From contig DDUV01000058.1 in the NCBI GenBank assembly GCA_002344975.1, positions 56,388-76,047 of the forward strand: 19,660 nucleotides of DNA, in the 5' to 3' direction. The stretch's first letter is position 1. Each line of letters starts with the position of its first letter. Positions 14,359-19,660 of the stretch are shown in pieces. The position numbers and the translations under genes were made by a program. The notes beneath the pieces are model-generated. The model was given only the letters and a program-made list of their open reading frames with translations. It did not search any database and was not told where the DNA came from. The DNA is from Saprospiraceae bacterium UBA2329 (lineage in GTDB: Bacteria; Bacteroidota; Bacteroidia; Chitinophagales; Saprospiraceae).

Positions 14359-15574
14359 ATTTATGACTCTGCCCTGTCGCTTTAAACTCCACAATCCGCC
14401 GCAGCGCTTCCTCCAATACCGCGCCGTCGCTGCATAACGACACCCGCACATAGCCATTGCCCCGGCTGCCGAATATGCCACCCGGCGTAATGAACACCAA
14501 GGCGCCGTGCAGTACCTCGTCCGAAAGTTCAAACCCGTCGGCGTACAGCGGCGGTACTTTGGCCCACACAAACATGCCGTTTTGCTCAGGCTCCCATTCG
14601 CAACCCAATGCCTCCAGTAGTCGGTACGCATTCTCCCGCCGCTCGCGATACACTGTATTGAGTTGTGCGTACCATTCGGGCGGACTGGCAAGCGCTTGTG
14701 CAGCAGCCAATTGCAGCGGCTTGAACATCCCGGAATCCATGTTGCTCTTAAAGCGCAGCACCTCCTGAAGGTAGTCAAATCGCCCGGCCAAAACGCCCAC
14801 GCGCCAGCCGGCCATGTTGTTACTTTTGCTCAGCGAGTTCAGTTCGATGGCCACATCTTTGGCGCCTTCCACCGCCAGAATGCTGGCAGGCCGGTCGTTG
14901 AGGATGAACGAATACGGGTTGTCGTTCACAAGGAGAATGCGGTTCCGGCGGGCGAAGGCGATCAGTTTTTCAAAAAAACCGGTCGGAGCCGCAGCGCCGG
15001 TGGGCATGTTGGGGTAGTTGATCCACATAATTTTTACGCGGCTCAAATCCTGCTGCTCCAGCGCTTCCAGATCGGGCAGCCAGCCTTGTTCGGGCAGCAG
15101 TTCGTAGGTCAGTGGTTCCGCGCCCGACAGGATGGTAGCCGCCCTGTAGGTGGGGTAGCCGGGATTGGGCACCAGCGCCTGATCGCCCTCGCTCAGGTAG
15201 GTCATGGCTATGTGTACGATGCCCTCTTTGGAGCCGATGAGCGGCAGCACTTCGTTGTCGGGGTTCAGCGGCACGCCAAACCACTGCCCGTACCAATGGG
15301 CAAAAGCCTGCCGCAGTTCGGGTATGCCGGTGTAGCTTTGGTAGCTGTGGGTGTGGCGCTCGCGGCTGTGTTTCACCAATGCCTCCACTGTTTCGGCGGC
15401 GGGTGGCAAATCCGGGCTGCCGATGCCGAGGTTGATGACGTCTTTGCCGGCAGCGCGCATCTGGGCTATCTCGCGCAATTTGGCCGAAAAATAGTACTCG
15501 TTGATGCCGGCCAGCCTTCGCGCGGGCTGCACAATGGGCGTAAACATGGTGATCGGATTATTTTGCTTCAGCAT
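14357..15574 (-). CDS. class I/II pyridoxal phosphate aminotransferase
   Basis: This 405-residue fold-type I aminotransferase shows INLGIGSPDLPP near the N-terminus, GSKEGI and PNPGYPTY in the middle, NYPNMPTGA, and NDNPYSF for the Asn/Tyr cofactor contacts. The cofactor lysine lies in SLSKSNNMAGWRVG (Lys about 249), and a substrate-carboxylate Arg is near the end (GYVRVSL). Sequence alone would allow an LL-diaminopimelate- or aspartate-type assignment. Its position between prephenate dehydratase and prephenate dehydrogenase makes aromatic amino acid transamination (phenylpyruvate or 4-hydroxyphenylpyruvate to Phe/Tyr) the best inference. The start could be the ATG at 15574 or nine codons later at 15547. 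The gap to pheA holds a strong hairpin. Confidence 0.92.
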   Translation of the reverse strand: MLKQNNPITMFTPIVQPARRLAGINEYYFSAKLREIAQMRAAGKDVINLGIGSPDLPPAAETVEALVKHSRERHTHSYQSYTGIPELRQAFAHWYGQWFGVPLNPDNEVLPLIGSKEGIVHIAMTYLSEGDQALVPNPGYPTYRAATILSGAEPLTYELLPEQGWLPDLEALEQQDLSRVKIMWINYPNMPTGAAAPTGFFEKLIAFARRNRILLVNDNPYSFILNDRPASILAVEGAKDVAIELNSLSKSNNMAGWRVGVLAGRFDYLQEVLRFKSNMDSGMFKPLQLAAAQALASPPEWYAQLNTVYRERRENAYRLLEALGCEWEPEQNGMFVWAKVPPLYADGFELSDEVLHGALVFITPGGIFGSRGNGYVRVSLCSDGAVLEEALRRIVEFKATGQSHK

Positions 15575-15669
15575 GATGTTCTTATGGTTGTTTGCACTTC
15601 TGTTTTCTGATTTTCTTTTTGGGCGCCCCCGCCACTACCTGCTCTCCCCAAACCCTCCCGCATCAGGCA

Positions 15670-15793
15670 GGCGGGCCGGGCTATCCGCTACATGGCGGCC
15701 CCCGCAGAGCTGTTAGCTTTATCCGGCTATTGCAATGCTAAAGCTAACAGCTCTATCCCCGACCGCCGCCATTACGCTGCTATCCCTGGCGCA
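15670..15793. repeat. hairpin-cored intergenic element
   Basis: The core AGAGCTGTTAGCTTTA (15706-15721) is perfectly complementary to 15739-15754, giving a 16-bp stem with a 17-nt loop. Outside it, GGGCTATCCGC...ATGGCGG and CCGCCAT...GCTATCCC form an imperfect outer stem. The whole resembles a MITE/REP-like unit placed between pheA and the aminotransferase gene. There is no T-tract, so it is not a standard terminator, though it could affect mRNA decay or read-through. Confidence 0.65.
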
Positions 15794-15813
15794 ACCGCCT
15801 GCTGATGACCGCC

Positions 15814-16707
15814 TCAATCGTCATAATGCTTTCCTTGGCGATATGCCCCGTGCAGTTTGAGGCCGTGTGCCAGCGGCTGAATGGCCTCCAGCGCCTGCTT
15901 CCAGCCCACCTTGCCTTCGGTTACAAAATCCACAAAAAAGAGATACTCCCAGGGCTTGCCGATGATGGGCGCCGACTGTATCTTGCTCAGGTTCACGTTG
16001 TAAGCTGCCAGTACTGCCAATACTTTGTGCAGGCTCCCCACCTCATGGTCCACGCTGAAAGAAATAGAAACTTTGTCGGCATCAACGATTTCTGTCGCGT
16101 CGGCCCGGCGCTCCAGCACTAAGAAGCGCGTATAGTTTTTCTTGTTGGTTTCGATGCCCGGCGCGATGATTTCCAGCCCGTACATTTCTGCGGCCAGAGC
16201 GCCGGCGATAGCAGCAGCCTCAGATTGGTTGCGGTCGCTGATCTGTTTGGCACTCAGGGCTGTATCTTCCGCTTCGATGAGTCGGATATGCGGGTAAGCG
16301 CGAAAAAAATCGCGGCACTGCGCTATGGCGATGGGGTGAGAATAGACTTCCTGAATGTCGTGGATGGACTGGCCGGGCAGCGCCATGAGGTTTTGAGTAA
16401 TGCGCAGGTGCAATTCGCCGGTTATGCTGAGTTGCGAGTTGTCGAGCAGGCGGTAATTACTCATCAGGCTGCCGGCCAGCGTGTTTTCTATGGCCATCAG
16501 GGCGATGTCCACGCCGTCGTTTTGTTCCAATCGCCGTACTAAGTCTTCAAAAGTGAGGGCCGGCACTATTTCCAGCGGCGCTGTATCAAAATATAGCCTG
16601 GCGGCCACCTCGTGAAATGCGCCGGGAATGCCCTGAATGGCTACCCGACGCAGGGGTTGGTCTGAGTCCTGTGTGGCAATTTCTGTACTTTCTGTTGCGA
16701 TCATCAT
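15814..16707 (-). CDS. pheA: prephenate dehydratase with ACT domain
   Basis: This 297-residue protein converts prephenate to phenylpyruvate for phenylalanine synthesis. The catalytic part begins RVAIQGIPGAFHE (21-33). It contains IENTLAGSL (73-81) and NYTRFLVL (191-198), the TRF motif whose Thr is catalytic. An ACT regulatory domain spans about 216-285 (GSLHKVLAVLAAYNVNLSKIQSAP, in pieces, then YLFFVDF), consistent with phenylalanine feedback. No chorismate mutase domain is fused here; that activity is on the DAHP synthase protein of the same operon. The start is one of two adjacent ATGs (16707 or 16704). The first 15 residues are polar and nonconserved-looking. It is the first structural gene behind a double leader. 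Confidence 0.96.
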   Translation of the reverse strand: MMIATESTEIATQDSDQPLRRVAIQGIPGAFHEVAARLYFDTAPLEIVPALTFEDLVRRLEQNDGVDIALMAIENTLAGSLMSNYRLLDNSQLSITGELHLRITQNLMALPGQSIHDIQEVYSHPIAIAQCRDFFRAYPHIRLIEAEDTALSAKQISDRNQSEAAAIAGALAAEMYGLEIIAPGIETNKKNYTRFLVLERRADATEIVDADKVSISFSVDHEVGSLHKVLAVLAAYNVNLSKIQSAPIIGKPWEYLFFVDFVTEGKVGWKQALEAIQPLAHGLKLHGAYRQGKHYDD

Positions 16708-16732
16708 GTTGTTGGTGCTATGTTTTGAGAAT

Positions 16733-16760
16733 AAAAAAAGTCCCGTGTTGTGCGGGACTT
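16733..16760 (-). terminator. attenuator 2: terminator hairpin before pheA
   Basis: On the minus strand AAGTCCCG (16760-16753) pairs with CGGGACTT (16745-16738) around a 7-nt loop, followed by an uninterrupted T-run. It ends about 25 bp before the pheA ATG. Its left arm is shared with an alternative pairing: GGGACTTGC (16802-16794) with GCAAGTCCC (16762-16754), nine perfect pairs. Terminator and antiterminator are therefore mutually exclusive. Confidence 0.92.
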
Positions 16761-16788
16761 GCTGTCTGAAACGAATGCGTAAAGCCGT

Positions 16789-16863
16789 TCAGGGCAAGTC
16801 CCCCGTGCCAAAAAAATAAAACCAGCCGTAAAACCCTTGTGCAGGTGCAAGCGTGGTGTGCAT
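16789..16863 (-). CDS. aromatic-rich leader peptide 2 (phe-type leader)
   Basis: A 24-codon ORF begins at the ATG at 16863 and ends at the TGA at 16791-16789. It encodes a peptide starting MHTTLAPAQG, then FYGWFYFF at positions 11-18, and ending GTGDLP. Seven of eight residues in a window of eight are not all needed for a fold, but they are exactly the amino acids made by this operon (four Phe, two Tyr, one Trp overall). The last codons and stop overlap the antiterminator arm at 16802-16794. A ribosome reaching the stop would therefore mask that arm and let the terminator form, while one stalled at the first aromatic codons would leave it free. This is the classic layout of a ribosome-mediated attenuator. 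The peptide itself is not expected to have a separate function. Confidence 0.88.
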   Translation of the reverse strand: MHTTLAPAQGFYGWFYFFGTGDLP

Positions 16864-16887
16864 TTGATTTTGATTTGGTTGTGATAT

Positions 16888-16930
16888 AAAACAAAAATTG
16901 GGAGCCTCGCCGGTGCGGGACTCCCAATTT
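16888..16930 (-). terminator. attenuator 1: terminator hairpin after leader 1
   Basis: On the minus strand AAATTGGGAG (16930-16921) pairs perfectly with CTCCCAATTT (16904-16895). It is followed by TTGTTTT, so the T-tract reads ATTTTTGTTTT. The 16-nt loop contains the end of AGTCCC (16922-16917), which can pair with GGGACT (16969-16964) right after leader 1. That makes a candidate antiterminator of six pairs, and ATTGG near 16955 could also pair with the distal arm. The switch is less clean than in the downstream copy. Confidence 0.75.
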
Positions 16931-16969
16931 CACAGTTTCAACTTCTTGAAAACCAATGGCGGCAGTCCC

Positions 16970-17035
16970 TTACGCTTGAGCGTAAAAGTAAAAGCCGTAA
17001 AAGCTAAAGTACCACTGATTTGACGAAGCTGTCAT
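16970..17035 (-). CDS. aromatic-rich leader peptide 1
   Basis: A 21-codon ORF begins at the ATG at 17035 and ends at the TAA at 16972-16970. It encodes MTASSNQ, then WYFSFYGFYFY, then AQA. Nine of 21 residues are aromatic: four Tyr, four Phe and one Trp, so it is richer in Tyr than leader 2. It starts about 17 nt after the expected transcription start of the promoter at 17059-17089 and is followed by its own terminator-like hairpin at 16888-16930. Its stop directly abuts GGGACT, the candidate antiterminator arm. I read it as the first of two tandem attenuator units. The alternating TTT/TAC codons produce the odd TAAAAG-rich look of the plus strand here. Confidence 0.85.
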   Translation of the reverse strand: MTASSNQWYFSFYGFYFYAQA

Positions 17036-17058
17036 TGCGCTTTTTTAATTATGCGCAG

Positions 17059-17089
17059 CAAACGTATGCCATTATTGAATAGGATGCAA
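17059..17089 (-). promoter_or_regulatory. promoter of the aromatic amino acid operon
   Basis: On the minus strand TTG (17089-17087), 20 bp of spacer and TACGTTTG (17066-17059) match the Bacteroidota consensus TTG-N19/20-TAnnTTTG. The start site is expected near 17052. It lies between the end of the rhodanese gene and leader 1, so both leaders and pheA share one transcript. Confidence 0.8.
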
Positions 17090-17109
17090 GTATTGAGTTG
17101 TTTTTTTTG

Positions 17110-17133
17110 AAAAAAAGTATTTTTTCTCATACT
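17110..17133 (-). terminator. probable terminator of the rhodanese lipoprotein genes
   Basis: On the minus strand AGTAT (17133-17129) pairs with ATACT (17120-17116) around an A-rich loop and is followed by seven T. The stem is short, but the position just after the stop codon and before the next promoter is right. Confidence 0.55.
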
Positions 17134-17135
17134 CC

Positions 17136-17762
17136 TCAACATCCCTCTTCCTCTTCCGCTGCTGGTTTGGCGGCTGCTTTGGGCTTGGTGATGATGGTTT
17201 TGGGAGCAGCAGGGGCAACGGCAGTAGGCACAATTTTTACCGCCTCAATGGCTTTTTGGCCTTCGGTGGTAGCTTGCCGGAAAGAAGCTGCGTAATCGAA
17301 CAGGGCCGTTTCGGGCGCTAAAAAGCTCAGCGAATCAGCGGCTGCGATGCCGTCGTAACCGGCCTGGAGAAGTTTTACATGATCGTAGCCCAATTGACGG
17401 AGCAGGAGCCAGGGACCGTGCGCCTGTTCCTGCCGGCGACCATAGAGTACAATCGTTGCTTTTTTGTTGTCAAAAACTTTGAGGCTTTTAGACTCCAGCA
17501 AGTGCTGTGCGGGAATGCTCACGGCGCCTTCCAAATGCCCGCGCTCAAACTCGATGGGTGCGCGCAGGTCCACCAGCACAAAGTCGGTTTTTTTTTGTTG
17601 AATGGCGGCTTCCGCTTCCTGAACCATGACAAAATTTTCGACCTCGGATATGCTGTTGAGCAGTTCCTGCGCGTTGCGCTCGAAGTGAGACGGCGGGCCA
17701 CAAGCTACTGCAAACCATGCCATTGCGGCGATGAGAAGGAAGGAGATGCGTCGGTTGTTCAT
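17136..17762 (-). CDS. rhodanese-fold lipoprotein 1, active-site Cys absent
   Basis: This protein has 208 residues from the ATG at 17762; the upstream extension is translated repeat. The signal has lipobox AVAC with lipidated Cys21. The rhodanese domain spans about residues 55-150: FVLVDLRAPIEFERGHLEGAVSIPAQ, then ATIVLYGRRQEQAHGPW and LRQLGYDHVKLLQAGYDG. In active rhodaneses the persulfide-forming Cys follows the VVY/VLY strand; here it is Gly, so ordinary sulfurtransferase chemistry is unlikely. An Ala/Lys/Pro-rich tail ends in AAEEEEGC, with the final Cys the only Cys besides the lipidated one. It is a paralogue of the gene immediately upstream, which has the same tail. It probably lies in the periplasm on a membrane anchor; its partner may be the NrfD-type complex (inference). 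Confidence 0.85.
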   Translation of the reverse strand: MNNRRISFLLIAAMAWFAVACGPPSHFERNAQELLNSISEVENFVMVQEAEAAIQQKKTDFVLVDLRAPIEFERGHLEGAVSIPAQHLLESKSLKVFDNKKATIVLYGRRQEQAHGPWLLLRQLGYDHVKLLQAGYDGIAAADSLSFLAPETALFDYAASFRQATTEGQKAIEAVKIVPTAVAPAAPKTIITKPKAAAKPAAEEEEGC

Positions 17763-17800
17763 GTTTTTTGATGAGTGTTTTTTTTGATGATTATTTATTA

Positions 17801-17867
17801 GCTGCGAGCCGTGAGCTACGAGTTGCAAACCGCGAGTTGCACCGGAAACCCCGCGCCATAGCGCGCC
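17801..17867. repeat. family C heptamer repeat and GC-rich palindrome
   Basis: Units GCTGCGAGCCGTGAGCTACG and onward (17801-17841) are followed by CCGCGCCATAGCGCGCC (17851-17867), related to the palindromes at 3862 and 13307. The tract separates the two rhodanese-like genes. Confidence 0.7.
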
Positions 17868-17879
17868 ACCGCATACCGG

Positions 17880-18554
17880 TCAACACCCCTCTTCTTCCTC
17901 TGCGGCAGGCTTGGCGGCTTTGGGTTTCACCTCTATGTTTTTGCGCGTTTGGGAATCGGTGGCGGCAGGAGCGGCGGCAGGCTGTTGGAATGGCTCCGGT
18001 GTGAGGGCTTTGCTGGCCCCTACGAAATACTGCCGTGCGGCGAGCCGGAACTGATACTGATCCCAGACTTCCTGTGGCGCGGTTTGTGCCGGTTCCTGCG
18101 GTTGCAAAAACGCTACCGTCCATTCATTGAGGCCGCCCTGCATGACATACACATCGCGGCAACCGCGCTGCCGGGTGATGAACCATGCCTTTTCGGCGGA
18201 AGCCTGATCGTTGGAGTAAAATACGATGCGGAACTTGCTGCAATCCAAGCGCTGCTGATGGGCCGGTTCGAGGAGTGCCTGCAATGGAATATGAACGGCG
18301 CCGGGCAGTGAATAGGCTTGGAACTCGGCGTCGCTGCGCACATCTACGAGCAGGAGATCGGGCAGCCCTTTGATGATCTGATCGGCCACCTCGTCAACCG
18401 ACATGAAGCGGCGCTGGTCGTTGAGTTCCAGCAAGACTTGGGCGGGGGCGGGCCGGGCTTCGGGGCCTTGCACGAGGGAGGGATCGGAGCGGCGGCAGCC
18501 CGTGCCGATGAGCAGCAGGAGCAGCGGAATGGCGGTGGCTTTGAGTAGTGTCAT
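17880..18554 (-). CDS. rhodanese-fold lipoprotein 2, active-site Cys absent
   Basis: This protein has 224 residues from the ATG at 18554; an upstream frame extension is polar and unconvincing. The signal has lipobox IGTGC with lipidated Cys20. The rhodanese domain covers about residues 50-150: LLLVDVRSDAEFQAYSLPGAVHIP, then FRIVFYSNDQASAEKAW and RGCRDVYVMQGGLNEW. The catalytic Cys position after VFY is Ser, so it too is probably not a standard sulfurtransferase. It ends PAAEEEEGC, the same tail as its neighbour, and it also has internal Cys residues (LDCSK, RGCRD). Shared features along the domain (VD-R, EF, GAV-IP, LLE, Y, RQ-G) point to tandem duplication. It lies 114 bp downstream of the NrfD-like gene and is probably in the same transcript. 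Confidence 0.87.
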   Translation of the reverse strand: MTLLKATAIPLLLLLIGTGCRRSDPSLVQGPEARPAPAQVLLELNDQRRFMSVDEVADQIIKGLPDLLLVDVRSDAEFQAYSLPGAVHIPLQALLEPAHQQRLDCSKFRIVFYSNDQASAEKAWFITRQRGCRDVYVMQGGLNEWTVAFLQPQEPAQTAPQEVWDQYQFRLAARQYFVGASKALTPEPFQQPAAAPAATDSQTRKNIEVKPKAAKPAAEEEEGC

Positions 18555-18668
18555 TTTTTTACTATTGATAACAATGGTGCAAGTCGGTGATGTTGCCGGA
18601 TGCGTGAGCGGGCAAAGCACGCGACGGCGCCAATGGGTTCTTGGCAGAGGCGCCGGCACGCCCCAAAA

Positions 18669-19610
18669 TTAATACAAATATCGCGTAGCTTCGCCGGCTT
18701 CTACCATGATGATGCGGAAGATGAGGCCGCCGAGTATGATGAGCAGGGCGGGTATGGCCACAGGAATTTTGAGGCCGCGCAATTTGAGTATCTCCAGCAG
18801 GGCCGGCACGACCAAACCCGCGCCGACGACCAAACCCCAAAATGCCCAGGTGTAGCGCCCGCCGAGGAACAATTGTGCCGCGTCTTGCTGCACCTCCGGC
18901 CCTGCCATGAAGCCCATGAACAGGTGGATGATGAAGAACAACTCGATGGCAATCAGCACTAAGTCAATGCGGGCAAAAAGATGCCGCTCCTGCGCGTCTT
19001 TCGACATCCAAAGTATGACGGCTGCCCCTGTGGACATGCCGGAAACCAGAAACAAGGGGCCGAGCAGCGCGGTGTTCCACAGCGGCCGGGCATTGAAGGC
19101 CGAGAGCAAAATGCCGGTATAAATGCCCAAAACTAAGGCCAAAAAGACCATAATGGATGCAAAGAACCTGCGATTGTTGATGAACCAGGCTTCCATGCGG
19201 TTGAGGAAAGCGGGTTTCCACACGAAGCCGGGTATGAGTTCTTTGATGTAGGTGGCGGCCCATACAAAGGACAGCGGCGTGATGGCCATGAGTACCCAGG
19301 CGCCCCAGCTCATGGGCGATTCGATGCGGAAGGTGAGGTACAGACGCCAGAAATACCACTGGTGTTTGAGGTCAATGAAGAGGAAAAACAGGCCCAGTAC
19401 CAAGGCAAACGGCGCTACGAAAGTGGCCCATTTGACAGCGGTGGGCAGTTGTTTTTCTTTGCCCATGAGGGTGTAAAGCCCCGCAAAGAAGAGGAGGCCG
19501 GCTGCCAGTCCGCCCAAAAAGAGGTAGGCGGGAATGGGCCAGTGCCAGATGTTGAGGTGCGGGTCAATGTATGGTATGTTGCGTCCGCTTATGATGAGTT
19601 CTTCTTTCAT
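18669..19610 (-). CDS. nrfD: NrfD/PsrC-family membrane quinone-interacting subunit
   Basis: This 313-residue integral membrane protein has 8-9 hydrophobic helices, as in polysulfide, tetrathionate or nitrite reductase membrane subunits. The N-terminal HWPIPAYLFLGGLAAGLLFFAG segment (in pieces) and the later RPLWNTALLGPLFLVSGMSTGAA are family hallmarks for the quinol site and helix packing. It ends RIIMVEAGEATRYLY. Such subunits exchange electrons between the quinone pool and an iron-sulfur/molybdopterin partner in the periplasm. No such partner is in the window; those genes would lie upstream, past the right edge. The rhodanese-like lipoproteins downstream hint at sulfur compounds, but the electron acceptor or donor is undetermined. 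The symbol is a family label. Confidence 0.9.
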   Translation of the reverse strand: MKEELIISGRNIPYIDPHLNIWHWPIPAYLFLGGLAAGLLFFAGLYTLMGKEKQLPTAVKWATFVAPFALVLGLFFLFIDLKHQWYFWRLYLTFRIESPMSWGAWVLMAITPLSFVWAATYIKELIPGFVWKPAFLNRMEAWFINNRRFFASIMVFLALVLGIYTGILLSAFNARPLWNTALLGPLFLVSGMSTGAAVILWMSKDAQERHLFARIDLVLIAIELFFIIHLFMGFMAGPEVQQDAAQLFLGGRYTWAFWGLVVGAGLVVPALLEILKLRGLKIPVAIPALLIILGGLIFRIIMVEAGEATRYLY

Positions 19611-19614
19611 GTTG

Positions 19615-19660
19615 ATTCGGATTTCGGATTTCGGATTCCTGATTTCGGATTTCGGATTTC
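19615..19660. repeat. family A heptamer repeat at the right edge
   Basis: TTCGGAT/TTCGGATTCCTGA-type units run from just upstream of the NrfD-like gene to the end of the window, so the tract probably continues beyond it. Confidence 0.75.

Noticed and set aside
16888..16930. Hairpin taken at first as the terminator of the rhodanese-like gene
   Set aside because: A good promoter and an aromatic-rich ORF lie between that gene and the hairpin, and a closer candidate terminator exists at 17110-17133. It fits better as attenuator 1.
16718..16933. 71-codon minus-strand frame across the leader region
   Set aside because: It runs through both hairpins in a different frame from leader 2 and has no conserved features; the leader peptide explains the region better.
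17880..18659. Longer form of rhodanese lipoprotein 2 starting at 18659
   Set aside because: The extension puts 35 polar residues before a perfect lipoprotein signal. The ATG at 18554 starts that signal directly.

Overview
The window looks like a chromosomal segment of a Bacteroidota bacterium, most likely from the Saprospiria or a nearby lineage. That placement is an inference. It rests on start regions without a clear Shine-Dalgarno sequence, several matches to the Bacteroidota promoter signature TAnnTTTG (with an upstream TTG in the best case), a DUF2911 protein, a DAHP synthase-chorismate mutase fusion, NrfD next to rhodanese-like lipoproteins, and intergenic DNA full of degenerate 7-bp tandem repeats. 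Most genes are on the minus strand.

Layout, left to right. At 61-1941 are an MFS sugar-type transporter and methylglyoxal synthase (minus). At 2047-4162 are three plus-strand genes: a DUF2911 protein, a DHFR/RibD-like reductase and a small membrane protein. At 4169-11762 is a minus-strand run, read from the right: a TIM-barrel sugar isomerase/epimerase, a lipoprotein, a very unusual TIR-TPR-SDR fusion, a cyclase/formamidase-like hydrolase, an M28 peptidase and a DUF4340 protein. At 12026-17089 is an aromatic amino acid operon (minus): promoter, two leader peptides, prephenate dehydratase, aminotransferase, prephenate dehydrogenase, and DAHP synthase fused to chorismate mutase. At 17136-19610 is a redox/sulfur-type group (minus): an NrfD/PsrC-like membrane subunit followed by two paralogous rhodanese-fold lipoproteins. 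Its upstream genes lie beyond the right edge.

The clearest regulatory system is upstream of pheA. One good promoter (17059-17089) precedes two consecutive short ORFs, each rich in Phe/Tyr/Trp codons and each followed by an intrinsic-terminator hairpin. The downstream copy has a textbook mutually exclusive antiterminator. This reads as a tandem, two-gate ribosome-mediated attenuator controlling the whole Phe/Tyr branch. Attenuators for amino acid operons have been predicted in Bacteroidetes before, but I know of no description of a doubled one of this kind.

The second notable object is the 809-residue TIR-TPR-SDR protein. Its linker is encoded by the same 7-bp repeat DNA that fills the intergenic regions, and a further 45-bp palindromic unit has inserted in frame inside one of two otherwise matching linker copies. 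Three heptamer repeat families and several hairpin-cored composite elements occupy nearly every sizeable intergenic gap here.
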